A DNA stretch of 64,000 nucleotides, taken from positions 74,044,340 through 74,108,339 of the forward strand of contig CM031616.1 in the NCBI GenBank assembly GCA_018398815.1. Reading direction: 5' to 3'. The notes under the pieces are model-generated. The model saw only the letters and a list, made by a program, of their open reading frames with translations, did not search any database and was not told the origin of the DNA. Positions 32,525-44,928 of the stretch are shown here, one piece after another; the stretch's first letter is position 1; every line of letters begins with the position of its first letter. Origin of the DNA: Conus ventricosus (Eukaryota; Mollusca; Gastropoda; Neogastropoda; Conidae). A program made the position numbers and the translations under genes.

Positions 32525-35355
32525 ACCTATCAACTGACTGTCCGACTGCTGTCCCTCTGTATCAACTGGCTGTCCGACTGCTTTCCCCCTCTGTCAACTG
32601 ACTGTCCGACTGCTGTCCCTCTGTACCAACTGACTGTCCGACTGCTGTCCCTCTCTATCAACTGACTGTCCGACTGCTGTCCCTCTCTATCAACTGACTG
32701 TCCGCCTGCTGTCCCTCTCTGTATCAACTGACTGTCCGACTGCTGTCCCTCTGTATCAACTGACTGTCCGACTGCTGTCCCTCTCTATCAACTGACTGTC
32801 CGCCTGCTGTCCCTCTCTGTATCAACTGACTGTCCGACTGCTGTCCCTTTCTATCAACTGACTGTCCGACTGCTGTCCCTTTCTGTCAACTGACTGTCCG
32901 ACTGCTGTCCCCTCTATCAACTGTCCGACTGCTGTCCCTCTCTATCAACTGACTGTCCGACTGCTGTCCCTCTGTATCAACTGACTGTCCAACTGCTGTC
33001 CCTCTCTGTCAACTGACTGTCCGACTGCTGTCCTCTCTGTCAACTGACTGTCCGACTGCTGTCCCTCTCTATCAACTGTCCGACTGCTGTCCCTCTGTAT
33101 CAACTGACTGCCCAACTGCTGTCCCTCTCTGTCAACTGACTGTCCGACTGCTGTCCCTTTCTATCAACTGACTGTCCGACTGCTGTTTCTATCAACTGTC
33201 CGACTGCTGTCCCTCTCTGTCAACTGACTGTCTGACTGCTGTCCCTTTCTATCAACTGACTGTCCGACTGCTGTCCCTTTCTATCAACTGACTGTCCGAC
33301 TGCTGTCCCTCTCTGTCAACTGACTGTCCGACTGCTGTCCCTCTGTATCAACTGACTGTCCGAGTGCTGTCCCTTTCTATCAACTGAATGTCCGACTGCT
33401 GTCCCTCTCTGTCAACTGACTGTCCGACTGCTGTCCCTCTCTATCAACTGACTGTCCGACTGCTGTCTCTATCAACTGACTGTCCGACTGCTGTCCCTCT
33501 CTATCAACTGACTGTCCGACTGCTGTCCCTCTCTATCAACTGACTGTCCGACTGCTGTCCCTATCAACTGACTGTCCGACTGCTGTCCCTCTCTATCAAC
33601 TGTCCGACTGCTGTCCCTCTCTATCAACTGTCCGACTGCTGTCCCTCTCTATCAACTGTCCGACTGCTGTCCCTCTCTATCAACTGACTGTCCGACTGCT
33701 GTCCCTCTCTATCAACTGTCCGACTGCTGTCCCTCTCTATCAACTGACTGTCCGACTGCTGTCCCTCTCTGTATCAACTGACTGTCCGACTGCTGTCCCT
33801 TTCTATCAACTGACTGTCCGACTGCTGTCCTTCTCTGTCAACTGACTGTCCGACTGCTGTCCCTCTCTATCAACTGACTGTCCGACTGCTGTCCCTCTCT
33901 ATCAACTGACTGTCCGACTGCTGTCCTCTCTATCAACTGACTGTCCGACTGCTGTCCCTCTCGATCAACTGACTGTCCGACTGCTGTCCCTCTCGATCAA
34001 CTGACTGTCCGACTGCTGTCCCTCTCAATCAACTGTCCGACTGCTGTCCCTCTCTGTCAACTGACTGTCCGACTGCTGTCCCTCTTCTATCAACTGACTG
34101 TCCGACTGCTGTCCCTCTCTATCAACTGTCCGACTGCTGTCCCTCTCTATCAACTGACTGTCCGCCTGCTGTCCCTCTCTATCAACTGTCCGACTGCTGT
34201 CCCTCTCTATCAAACTGTCCGACTGCTGTCCCTCTCTATCAACTGACTGTCCGACTGCTGTCCCTCTCTATCAACTGTCCGACTGCTGCCCTCTCTATCA
34301 ACTGACTGTCCGCCTGCTGCCCCTTTCTATCAACTGTCCGACTGCTGTCCCTCTCTATCAACTGTCCGACTGCTGTCCCTCTCTATCAACTGACTGTCGA
34401 CTGCTGTCCTCTCTATCAACTTCCGACTGCTGTCCCTCTCTATCAACTGTCCGACTGCTGTCCCTCTCTATCAACTGACTGTCCGACTGCTTCCCTCTCT
34501 ATCAAACTGTCCGACTGCTGTCCCTCTCTATCAACTGACTGTCCGACTGCTGTCCCTCTCTGTATCAACTGACTGTCCGACTGCTGTCCCTTTCTATCAA
34601 CTGACTGTCCGACTGCTGTCCCTCTCTGTCAACTGACTGTCCGACTGCTGTCCCTCTCTATCAAATGACTGTCCGACTGCTGTCCCTCTCATAACTGACT
34701 GTCCGACTGCTGTCCCTCTCTATCAACTGACTGTCCGACTGCTGTCCCTCTGATCAACTGACTGTCCGACTGCTGTCCCTTCTCGATCAACTGACTGTCC
34801 GACTGCTGTCCCTCTCGATCAACTGTCCAACTGCTGTCCCTCTCTGTCAAACTGACTGTCTGACTGCTGTCCCTCTCTGTCAACTGACTGTCCGACTGCT
34901 GTCCCTCTCTGTCAACTGACTGTCCGACTGCTGTCCCTCTCTGTCAACTGTCCGACTGCTGTCCCTCTCTGTCAACTGACTGTCCGACTGCTGTCCCTCT
35001 CTATCAAACTGACTGTCCGATGCTGTCCCTCTCGATCAACTGACTATCCGACTGCTGTCCCTCTCGATCAACTGTCCGACTGCTGTCCCTCTCTATCAAA
35101 CTGTCCGACTGCTGTCCCTCTCTATCAACTGTCCGACTGCAGTCCCTCTCTATCAACTGTCCGACTGCTGTCCCTCTCTATCAACTGACTGTCCGACTGC
35201 TGTCCCTATCAACTGACTGTCCGACTGCTGTCCCTCTCTATCAACTGTCCGACTGCTGTCCTCTCTATCAACTGACTGTCCGACTGCTGTCCCTCTCTAT
35301 CAGCTGACTGACTGCTGTCCCTCTCTATCAACTGACTGTCCGACTGCTGTCCCGT
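32525..35355 (+). repeat. 32/28-bp minisatellite, about 93 copies
   Basis: The unit is CTATCAACTGACTGTCCGAC followed by TGCTGTCCCTCT. A frequent short form lacks GACT (28 bp) and a longer form has CTGTATC (34 bp). Forms are interspersed along the array, making it a variant-repeat mosaic. No coding. Confidence 0.95.
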
Positions 35356-35530
35356 CCTTTTCTTTGGCTGACTGTCTGATGTTCCATTGTCCATTGCAGT
35401 CTGTCCATCTGCTGATCCACCCTCATATTCTGTCTGTTCTTTCACATTCTTTCTCTGTTCTATTTGTCGGCCTGTCTGTCTGCTGCTTTCCATCCAACGT
35501 CTCTCTGTTGTCCTGTTGCACTCCTGTCTG

Positions 35531-36605
35531 TCTGTTCTCCACGTGTTGTTAGAGTGGCCATGGTGATCGTTGTCCTCCACGTGTTGTTAGAGTGGCCATG
35601 GTGATCGTTGTCCTCCACGTGTTGTTAGAGTGGCCATGGTGATCGTTGTCCTCCACGTGTTGTTAGAGTGGCCATGGTGATCGTTGTCCTCCACGTGTTG
35701 TTAGAGTGGCCATGGTGATCGTTGTCCTCCACGTGTTGTTAGAGTGGCCATGGTGATCGTTGTCCTCCATGTGTTGTTAGAGTGGCCATGGTGATCGTTG
35801 TCCTCCACGTGTTGTTAGAGTGGCCATGGTGATCGTTGTCCTCCACGTGTTGTTAGAGTGGCCATGGTGATCGTTGTCCTCCACGTGTTGTTAGAGTGGC
35901 CATGGTGATCGTTGTCCTCACGTGTTGTTAGAGTGGCCATGGTGATCGTTGTCCTCCATGTGTTGTTAGAGTGGCCATGGTGATCGTTGTCCTCCACGTG
36001 TTGTTAGAGTGGCCATGGTGATCGTTGTCCTCCACGTGTTGTTAGAGTGGCCATGGTGATCGTTGTCCTCCACGTGTTGTTAGAGTGGCCATGGTGATCG
36101 TTGTCCTTCCACGTGTTGTTAGAGTGGCCATGGTGATCGTTGTCCTCCACGTGTTTGTTAGAGTGGCCATGGTGATCGTTGTCCTCCATGTGTTGTTAGA
36201 GTGGCCATGGTGATCGTTGTCCTCCACGTGTTGTTAGAGTGGCCATGGTGATCTGTTGTCCTCACGTGTTGTTAGAGTGGCCATGGTGATCGTTGTCCTC
36301 CACGTGTTGTTAGAGTGGCCATGGTGATCGTTTGTCCTCCACGTGTTCGAGTGGCCATGGTGATCGTTGTCCTCCACGTGTTGTTAGAGTGGCCATGGTG
36401 ATCGTTGTCCTCCACGTGTTGTTAGAGTGGCCATGGTGATCGTTGTCCTCCACGTGTTGTTAGAGTGGCCATGGTGATCGTTGTCCTCCACGTGTTGTTA
36501 GAGTGGCCATGGTAACCCCCGTTTCTGTCTGTGCTCCACGTGTTGTTAGAGTGGCCATGGGGATCGTTGTCCTCCACATGTTGTTAGAGTGGCCATGGTG
36601 ACCAT
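35531..36605 (+). repeat. 38-bp minisatellite with CACGTG in nearly every unit, about 28 copies
   Basis: The unit is GTCCTCCACGTGTTGTTAGA followed by GTGGCCATGGTGATCGTT. Most units carry the palindromes CACGTG and GGCCATGG. Right-end units are diverged and include GTTTCTGTCT insertions. Confidence 0.95.
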
Positions 36606-36690
36606 TGTGTCTGTAGTGACCCCTGTTTCTGTCTCTGAGATCCTGATGGACGTTGTGGTAGCTGACGATGTTGATGTTGGTGTTGTTCAG

Positions 36691-36812
36691 ACGCACGTTG
36701 AGGGGGTTTGCTGTGCCTCAGGGGACACGGGGAGTTTCTGCAGTGTCTCTCATTGACGATGGGGCTGTCAGCACCTGGGTTTCTTCTGTGTTACACAGCA
36801 GGAATGAGGGAG
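36691..36812 (+). CDS. Candidate internal exon (weak)
   Basis: A 122-base open segment lies between a good acceptor (TTGTTCAG ending at 36690) and a strong donor (GAG|GTGAGTAC). Read in the phase left by the 32027-32073 candidate, it gives RTLRGFAVPQGTRGVSAVSL followed by IDDGAVSTWVSSVLHSRNEG. The phase match between two independent splice pairs is suggestive, but no family is recognised and a downstream exon was not found. Confidence 0.27.
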
Positions 36813-37404
36813 GTGAGTACAGACCTTTAGCCGGTGTCCTGACAGAGGAGTGTGTGGGTGGTGTGTGATGGTGACTGACTCACGGTGCTTGGCCCCTTCC
36901 TCTCTATATGAAGGTACGATCTCTAGGTAAGGTAGGTACTTCCTTTGTCGCTTCGTGAAGCAGATTTTATGGGTAGCTTTGTTCTTTCAGTGTCTTTCAT
37001 TTTATTTGCTCTGTTCATGAGCGTCTCTTCATCTTGACAATCACGACTGATGTTCAGGCTCTGTGAATTGGGAATACTGTGAAGACAGTGTCTGGGGTGG
37101 CAGCTGGTACATGGTAGGCGCTTGTTTGCGGAAGTTGGTTTTTGCATTGAGATCTGTCGTGAGTTGTCTGTCTTTAGTGCTGAGGCTGACGTCCAGATAT
37201 TGGTTCCACACTATGTGGTGAACTTCACGGTGCGACACAGTGTGTTGGTCCATTGGATCAAGTTCAGAAGTTCCGGTCCTCCATGGAAGCACAACAGCAC
37301 AGTGACGCCTGTGAATCTCTTCCAGATTGCACATTTCATGGTCATAGGGCTGGTTGCCATCGTTTCTCCTCAGTCCAAGACATGGACATGTTGGTTGTAC
37401 TTGC
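36813..37404. other. Unique sequence, no supported gene
   Basis: Both strands hold open frames of about 70-130 codons near 37040-37430, partly running into the following array. Neither shows a domain or convincing splice sites. Confidence 0.4.
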
Positions 37405-38645
37405 GCCCCTAGGTGTGCCCATAGCAGTGTCAAACGTCTGTACTAGGGCCCCTAGGTGTGCCCATAGCAGTGCCAAACGTCTGTCTGTTCCCCTAGGTGT
37501 GCCCATAGCCGTGCCAAACGTCTGGACTTGGGCCCCTAGGTGTGCCCATAGCAGTGCCAAACGTCTGTCTGTACTTGGGTCCCTAGGTGTGCCCATAGCA
37601 GTGCCAAACGTCTGTCTGTACTTGGGTCCCTAGGTGTGCCCATAGCAGTGCTAAACGTCTGTCTGTGCACCTAGGTGTGCCCATAGCAGTGCCAAACGTT
37701 TGTCTGTGCTTGGGCCCCTAGGTGTGCCCATAGCAGTGCCAAACGTCTGTCTGTACTTGGGCCCCTAGGTGTGCGCATAGCAGTGCCAAACGTCTGTCTG
37801 TACTTGGGACCCTAGGTGTGCCCATAGCAGTGCCAAACGTCTGTCTGTACTTGGGCCCCTAGGTGTGCGCATAGCAGTGCCAAACGTCTGGACTTGGGCC
37901 CCTAGGTGTGCCCATAGCAGTGCCAAACGTCTGTACTTGGGCCCCTAGATGTGCCCATAGCAGTGCCAAACGTCTGTACTTGGGCCCCTAGGTGTGCCCA
38001 TAGCAGTGCCAAACGTCTGTCTGTGCACCTAGGTGTGCCCATAGCAGTGCCAAACGTCTGTCTGTACTTGGGCCCCTAGGTGTGCCCATAGCAGTGCCAA
38101 ACGTCTGTCTGTACTTGGGCCCCTAGGTGTGCCCATAGCAGTGCCAAACGTCTGTCTGTGCACCTAGGTGTGCCCATAGCAGTGCCAAACGTCTGTCTGT
38201 ACTTGGGCCCCTAGGTGTGCCCATAGCAGTGCCAAACGTCTGTCTGTACTTGGGCCCCTAGGTGTGCCCATAGCAGTGCCAAACGTCTGGACTTGGGCCC
38301 CTAGGTGTGCCCATAGCAGTGCCATACGTCTGTCTGTGCACCTAGGTGTGCCTATAGCAGTGCCAAACGTCTGTCTGTTCCCCTAGGTGTGCCCATAGCA
38401 GTGCCAAACGTCTGTCTGTTCCCCTAGGTGTGCCCATACCAGTACCAAACGTCTGGACTTGGGCCCCTAGGTGTGCCCATAGCAGTGCCAAACGTCTGTC
38501 TGTACTTGGGCCCCTAGGTGTGCCCATAGCAGTGCCAAACGTCTGTCTGTACTTGGGCCCCTAGGTGTGCCCATAGCAGTGCCAAACGTCTGTCTGTACT
38601 TGGGCCCCTAGGTGTGCCCATAGCTGTGCCAAACGTCTATCGGCA
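37405..38645 (+). repeat. 47-bp minisatellite, about 27 copies
   Basis: The unit is CCCCTAGGTGTGCCCATAGC, then AGTGCCAAACGTCTGTCTGT, then ACTTGGG. Shorter forms replace the end with GCAC or TTCC. The block with ...GTGCACCTAGG recurs about every 140-160 bases near 37.9-38.2 kb, suggesting local three-unit higher-order duplication. Confidence 0.95.
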
Positions 38646-39047
38646 GACCTCACTGACACGAAAGACATCGTGTATCACTATGTGTTGAATCACGGATATG
38701 AGATTGGAGGAAGTTTATGTGGGAAATCAAACTCGTTCACGGCTTCTTTGATGGACGTGACCACTTCATGAGGGGTGGGGGTGGGGGGGGGGGGGGGGTA
38801 CTGGGGGTAAAGGCCCACAACATCAGTGGTGCCGATCATTGTTTCGAACAGAAAACCTTCACAGATTTGCTTCCCCTGTGAACACCAATGAGGAAGTGTG
38901 CAGTATCTTGTACGAACGGTGGTAGTGGTGGACTACAGGCTGGAGCCAGAAATCAGACACAGCTTTCTGTGGGTCCGCCAGTCACCCACACACAAGGACG
39001 GCTGGTGCCTCTGCTGTTATGAACCTGGGGAGAGGTTGTAGAATGCA

Positions 39048-39116
<69 letters not shown>

Positions 39117-39333
39117 GTAATTCAGAAAACAAAAACAAAAAACACACCGAAATCCCCGAATTCGCAAGTTCAGAATTCTGCATATATTTCCATACCACCA
39201 TTAAAAATCATCATGATCATCATCAACGCTATCACCAATAGGAGCATATCACAAAGTGTTTTGAACATCAGCAGAACAGAAGCAGTGACCAACCACGCTC
39301 ATTCACACCCCAGTATCAGCCGTCCCCACATTC
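38646..39333. other. Unique sequence with poly-G and (CA)n
   Basis: G-run at about 38780-38799; (CA)n at 39048-39112. No gene seen. Confidence 0.55.
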
Positions 39334-40350
39334 ATGTCACGTCAGTCCCCCACACAGCAAGACGCCTTTGTGACCACATGTCACATCAATGATGATCATT
39401 CCCACACACAGCAAGACGCCTTTGTGACCATCATGTCACGTCAGTCCCCCACACAGCAAGACGCCTTTGTGACCACATGTCACATCAATGATCATTCCCA
39501 CACACAGCAAGACGCCTTTGTGACCACATGTCACGTCAGTCCGCCACACAGCAAGACGCCTTTGTGACCACATGTCACATCAGTGATGATCATTCCCACA
39601 CACAGCAAGACGCCTTTGTGACCACATGTCACGTCAGTCCGCCACACAGCAAGACGCTTTTGTGACCACATGTCACATCAGTGATGATCATTCCCCCACA
39701 CAGCAAGACGCCTTTATGACCACATGTCACGTCAGTCCGCCACACAGCAAGACGCCTTTGTGACCACATGTCACGTCAGTCCCCCACACAGCAAGACGCC
39801 TTTGTGACCACATGTCACGTCAGTCCGCCACACAGCAAGACGCCTTTGTGACCACATGTCACGTCAGTCCGCCACACAGCAAGACGCCTTTGTGACCACA
39901 TGTCACATCAGTGATGATCATTCCCCCACACAGCAAGACGCCTTTGTGACCACATGTCACGTCAGTCCGCCACACAGCAAGACGCCTTTGTGACCACATG
40001 TCACGTCAGTCCACCACACAGCAAGACGCCTTTGTGACCACATGTCACGTCAGTCCGCCACACAGCAAGACGCCTTTGTGACCACATGTCACGTCAGTCC
40101 GCCACACATCAAGACGCCTTTGTGACCACATCATGTCACGTCAGTCCGCCACACAGCAAGACGCCTTTGTGACCACATGTCACGTCAGTCACACAGCAAG
40201 ACGCCTTTGTGACCACATGTCACGTCAGTCCCCCACACAGCAAGACGCCTTTGTGACCACATCTATGTCACGTCAGTCACACAGCAAGACGCCTTTGTGA
40301 CCACATCATGTCACGTCAGTCCCCCCCACAGCAAGACGCCTTTGTGACCA
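39334..40350 (+). repeat. 44-bp minisatellite, about 22 copies
   Basis: The unit is CACGTCAGTCCGCCACACAG, then CAAGACGCCTTTGTGACCAC, then ATGT. A longer form replaces the first part with ATCAGTGATGATCATTCCC. The long and short forms are interspersed. Confidence 0.95.
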
Positions 40351-40417
40351 CGCCCAGCCCACCATCTCATGTCTCACTTTGGCACTTTCAGTCAGGTGTC
40401 GGCTTCCTTGAAGTATC

Positions 40418-40420
<3 letters not shown>

Positions 40421-40466
<46 letters not shown>
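40421..40466 (+). repeat. (CA)n microsatellite
   Basis: A pure CA tract of about 46 bases. Confidence 0.95.
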
Positions 40467-40469
<3 letters not shown>

Positions 40470-41289
40470 CCCCCTCCTCATCTTTCATCAGCGTAAACCA
40501 CTTTCAAGTCGCACAAACAATGTCAGAGCCACAGATACAACATGGTAAACACCCACTCAAGACTTTTCACTGGTGAAAACAGTGCCAAGTTTTCAGGTGT
40601 GCTAAAGATTTACAAAGGCGTGTTCCTAAGCATTGTGAAAGATCATACCTCTCCACAACACCATCATTAACAAAGATGGGACAATCACAATGTAACCAAA
40701 TCCCAATGACACACTGTCCACAACTGTTGGACTCTTAATTTTACCGTTACCTAAAATGATCCAAGGTGACTTTCAACTCAGTATGTGAGAGAAAGTTGTT
40801 AGAGGACGGGAGTTGCATTCCTGAAAGGCAAGGGTAAGCATCAGCATGGGAGAATATGAAAAACACAGGAATGACAAGGCAAGAAAAAACAAATACAAGT
40901 TAGATTGAAGTCGTCTACTGGTCGCAAAGTCAGATTTCCAAGACTTTCTTCATCATATCCAATAACTTTTCATTGTGGATGACAAGGATTGTCCCCGCTT
41001 ACTACCTGCAGTGTGCACAGAAAGGGGAGATGGGAGTCATGGAGATCAGTACATGAGTGGTGACTGTTTTAGTCACAGTCCTTCAGCCTGGTCTTTTAGG
41101 ACACAAGAGCAAATACATTGCACTGAAATCACCGCATACTTGCTGGAAGAAAAGAAAAAAAACTATGGCACATTCATGTGTGTGAAAATCTACACGATCG
41201 TTCTAATATGTTTGACATGTTCTGTTACTTTGAGGAAGATAGGGCGACATCCCAGCTGCATTCATTTGAAAGAGAAACAAGTTACTTAC
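40467..41289. other. Unique sequence, no supported gene
   Basis: The plus-strand open frame at 40975-41340 has no recognisable domain. Nothing else supported. Confidence 0.4.
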
Positions 41290-41450
41290 AGTAAAGAAAG
41301 CAGTCACAGCTGTGATGACGTGAGGAGGGAAATGGTATGATGATGCTAATGTTGAAAGAGGCCACTGCTATAGTTATGTTCATGAAGAGAACCAGGTAAT
41401 TCCAGCGTGGAGTAAAGCCACCGCTGTCCCCTTTGTAAGAATGCAAAAGG
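41290..41450 (-). CDS. Candidate membrane-protein exon (weak)
   Basis: The minus strand is open and reads GGFTPRWNYLVLFMNITIAV followed by ASFNISIIIPF, a good transmembrane-like helix. It ends shortly after at a near-perfect donor (T|GTAAGTAAC, after 41290). The acceptor is uncertain; TTACAAAG near 41437 or ATTCCAG near 41490 are possible. No family is assigned. A one-base shift near 41320 would give a second hydrophobic run, so an indel is possible. Confidence 0.3.
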
Positions 41451-41529
41451 CTTGCTTTTGGTCTTGCTATATCACTCTCAGCTGGAATCATTTTGCATGA
41501 GGCTGATTTCCCCACAAAGGCATAGAGAA

Positions 41530-41890
41530 ATATTCTCTATGTCTGTGAGACACTGACATTTGAACTTGAGGGATTCAGGCATAAGAGATGAAATACTTCC
41601 TCAAGATCCTTGGCATCTCACACACATTACCAGCTTGGAGGTCCAGACCAGCGTAAGGCAAGCCATTGGATCATATGAAGACCTGTTGTCCACAGTGAAT
41701 AGAAGGAAAATGATGTGGTATGGTCATGTATCAAGATCAACAGGACTTGCCCAAACCATTCTACAAGGAACATAGCCAGTAGGCAGAAGGAGAGGAAGAC
41801 AGATAAATAGATTGGAGGATAACATCAGTGCATGGACTGGCCTCACACTCAGCAACTGCCAACATTCCTCACAGGTCATGCAGTGCAGTT
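41530..41890 (+). pseudogene. LINE C-terminal remnant
   Basis: The plus strand contains FLKILGISH (other frame), then VRQAIGSYEDLLSTVNRRKM, MWYGHVSRSTGLAQTILQGT, then a stop followed by GRRRGRQ and EDNISAWTG. This order (L--ILGIS, then AIGPYEDLL-TVKRRKL-WYGHV-RS-GLAKT-LQGT, then RRRGRQ--RWEDNI-EWTGL) is the C-terminus of a widespread animal LINE group. It carries two or more frameshifts and one stop, with no reverse transcriptase attached. Confidence 0.82.
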
Positions 41891-42006
41891 TCATTTGTTT
41901 TGCTTTTTTTCATCAGTTCTGTGATCAGAATAGACCCACTGTGGTCTGAGCAGGTTGGCAGGCTTGCTGTTGGCCTTGGTCCCACACACGTGTCAACCTT
42001 CCACTC

Positions 42007-42213
42007 CACAGAGACATGAAATGACCATGTCTTCTGATCAACCAACAAGTCTTCCACTGCGTAACCACAGACCACACAGAGACATGAGATTACCATGTCT
42101 TCTGATCAACCAACAAGTCTTCCACTGCGTAACCACAGACCACACAGAGACATGAGATTACCATGTCTTCTGATCAACCAACAAGCTCCTCCACTGCATA
42201 AGCACAGACCACA
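42007..42213 (+). repeat. 68-bp tandem repeat, 3 copies
   Basis: Three near-identical units with the core ACCATGTCTTCTGATCAACC; the third is slightly diverged. Confidence 0.92.
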
Positions 42214-42670
42214 GCAACAGTGAGTGGAGAACCAGCGTCAGTCAGAACAGCTTCCATCTGACCAAGGTCTCAAGATGAGAGCAAAGGGTGGGGGAACCAA
42301 CCCAGTCAAATTCTCAAAACAGCAGGTTCTCTTCTATTTCACCCCATGGCAGAATCAGTCATCAGACAGCCTTCTCAGAAAGTGTCATTTCAAACAAGTT
42401 TATAATCACTGCTGCCAACAAGGGTGGAAGGGAAATAAAACAAAACTAAGTGTGGATGCAATGAATCACTTATTCCTTTTTTTTCTTATTTCTCTTTTTT
42501 TTTGAGACTAGATATCTAATACTAAGTATGAAGAAATAATTGGCATTCAACAGTCTTGCAGCCTTCATATTTTGTCCACCACAGTACATGTTTCCTGTAG
42601 GAAATGGTCAGCTCTCCTTGAAAGAAAAGAAAATGGCACTGTAATGCAGCCCCACTTGTTGTTTATTTGG
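42214..42670. other. Unique sequence, no gene seen
   Basis: No supported feature apart from a short T-run near 42476-42501. Confidence 0.45.
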
Positions 42671-43040
42671 CGGTTGTTTTCCTTCCTCTGCATGCGTGCA
42701 CTGTTTGTTTTCCTTCCTCTGCACACTTACACTGTTTCCTAACATACAGGCTGGGACGCTGTTGTTTTCCTTCCTCTGCACACTTACACTGTTTCCTAAC
42801 ATACAGGCTGGGACGCTGTTGTTTTCCTTCCTCTGCACACTTACACTGTTTCCTAACATACAGGCTGGGACGCTGTTGTTTTCCTTCCTCTGCACACTTA
42901 CACTGTTTCCTAACATACAGGCTGGCACACTGTTGTTTTCCTTCCTCTGCACACTTACACTGTTTCCTAACATACAGGCTGGGACACTGTTGTCTTCCTT
43001 CCTCTGCACGCTTGCACTGTTTCCTAACATACAGGCTGGG
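42671..43040 (+). repeat. 57-bp tandem repeat, about 6.5 copies
   Basis: The unit is TTGTTTTCCTTCCTCTGCAC, then ACTTACACTGTTTCCTAACA, then TACAGGCTGGGACGCTG. Very low divergence. Because 57 is a multiple of 3, it keeps artefactual open frames on both strands. Unrelated in sequence to the 9.2-12.2 kb array. Confidence 0.95.
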
Positions 43041-44928
43041 ACATCTTCACTCAGGGAAGCAGTGGAGTTTTTGTATGTCCTCTAAATGCATGGTGTTTAT
43101 GGGAACTAGGGATCTCATTTTGTTCTTTAAACTATCAGACAGAACTCGGACAATCACTTCATTGTATGCAGTGTAGGAGGGAGGGAGGGGAGGGAAGTGG
43201 GGGTTCTCAACCAGAGATTTCTTGCTAACTTGGGAGGTGCTAAATCACTCATGTGACACTCTGCTCTTTGTTCTTTAACACCCAAGTGTGGAGGTTTGGT
43301 TGCACACACACACATACACACAGTCTCTCCATCTTGCTTTGGTGAACTGTGAACTCATCCTCAATCTATGGAACTGGTCTACCTCCCATCACCGACAGTA
43401 ACCTCCCCTGCCATGACTCAACAAGCAACACGCCCATCTCCAGCAGCCACAGCAGGGCCAAAAGAAAGACAGCACCATTGACAGACTGGATTGTGTAGCT
43501 TGGCCATCACCTTCCTACAGTGAGGCACATGAAAACAGGAACAACACACAGCGCACCAATGGTTCAAAACACACTGGATCCAATGAGCAAAACACAGACA
43601 ATGGCATGCATTCAGAAGGGAGAAAGAGGAAACATGCCAGCATCCAGTCTCACAATGAAACCTGCATCTTGGAAAATCAGAACAAATAAGACATGCATAG
43701 AACATTACAGACATTATTGTTTTCTGTTGCAACCAAAACCTCGCAAACCATGACCACATACCACATATGATAACCACCATCAACAACCTGTGCTGCACTG
43801 TTGGGGTATTTTGAGTCACTCATTAAAGACAGTATAAACATTTCAACTGTATTGATTGTACTGTATCAAAATTCCTAAGGTGCTATTTTTCAACTTCAGA
43901 AGTACATGCCCCTCATTCCTGGAAAGTATGTATATTCAGTCCAAGCTGCATAACCTGAAATGGTGAGAAATGTTGAAATCAATACAAGTATTTATCATTG
44001 CAAACAGATCTCATGATACAAAGAACAGCTGCAGATGATAGGTATGTGGGGGATTGAGGGTGTAGAGGAATCGCTAAACGCAACAGGCTGTTGAAATGAC
44101 TGACCTCAATATAACTGTTTTGTTTATTGCCATGTGCCAGTAGTAAAGCACAGATAGTTCATTCAGCCCCATCTCCAAATTGTGTTGGGGTGCCACTGAA
44201 CCTCATTCTCCGCCTGTGTCCCAACAGCATTCAGGCAAAGTAGCATGCTATCAGAACTATAAAGAACCCTTTTAGATCATGTAGATCGGCCTGAACTAGC
44301 GACGCAGGAGGGGCCCCACAAGTGAGAAACTTGGAAAGGTGGAAAGGGTTAAGTATGTTGCACTTCAAATCAATGGGACTGAAGTTTTCTTATCAGGTGA
44401 CCCACACAGCGTTGAGGTCAACAACAGCATTGGTAACCACCTCAATGTTGGCGCTTAAATCTCTTTTGAGGTAAATCGCACTTGACTGTCATAAAAGCCA
44501 CCGTCACACATTCACCTGAAGCTTGAAGTGAAAATCCAAAGCACGTAGAAATAACTAGAGGGGCACACAGCAGAGCCCTAGGTTGAACAGATCCTTTGAT
44601 CGGGATCCTCCTCAAAATCAGCAGTAAAAAAAATATAGTTTACTGTCACAAGGGTCCACAAAAAGAGGATGAGTAGCTAGGCTTTATTTCTTTACAACCA
44701 AGCTCTGTCAGTAAATCAGTTTGTAAGTGAAAACAGTTCTTTTTTTAGACTGGGGAAGAAATAGAAGGCATGGGCTGAAAGAGTTACTTCCCATGGAGTT
44801 TCTTATACTATGATGTTGAAAACAAGACATGTCCACAGGTTTAACAGTAGAAAGGATCAATATTCCATGAAGGCACATCTCTCTGTAGACAGTCACCAGA
44901 GTGTACACCATCATTTCACAGTGTTCAT
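43041..44928. other. Unique sequence, no supported gene
   Basis: About 1.9 kb of mixed composition. Open frames near 43418-43819 have no domain or splice support. I see no element boundaries. Confidence 0.45.

Noticed and set aside
37041..37433. A 130-codon minus-strand gene
   Set aside because: The frame overlaps the start of a minisatellite, shows no domain and has no convincing splice sites.
43418..43819. A 133-codon Cys/Trp-rich minus-strand protein
   Set aside because: No signal peptide, domain or splice context, and Cys spacing shows no family pattern.
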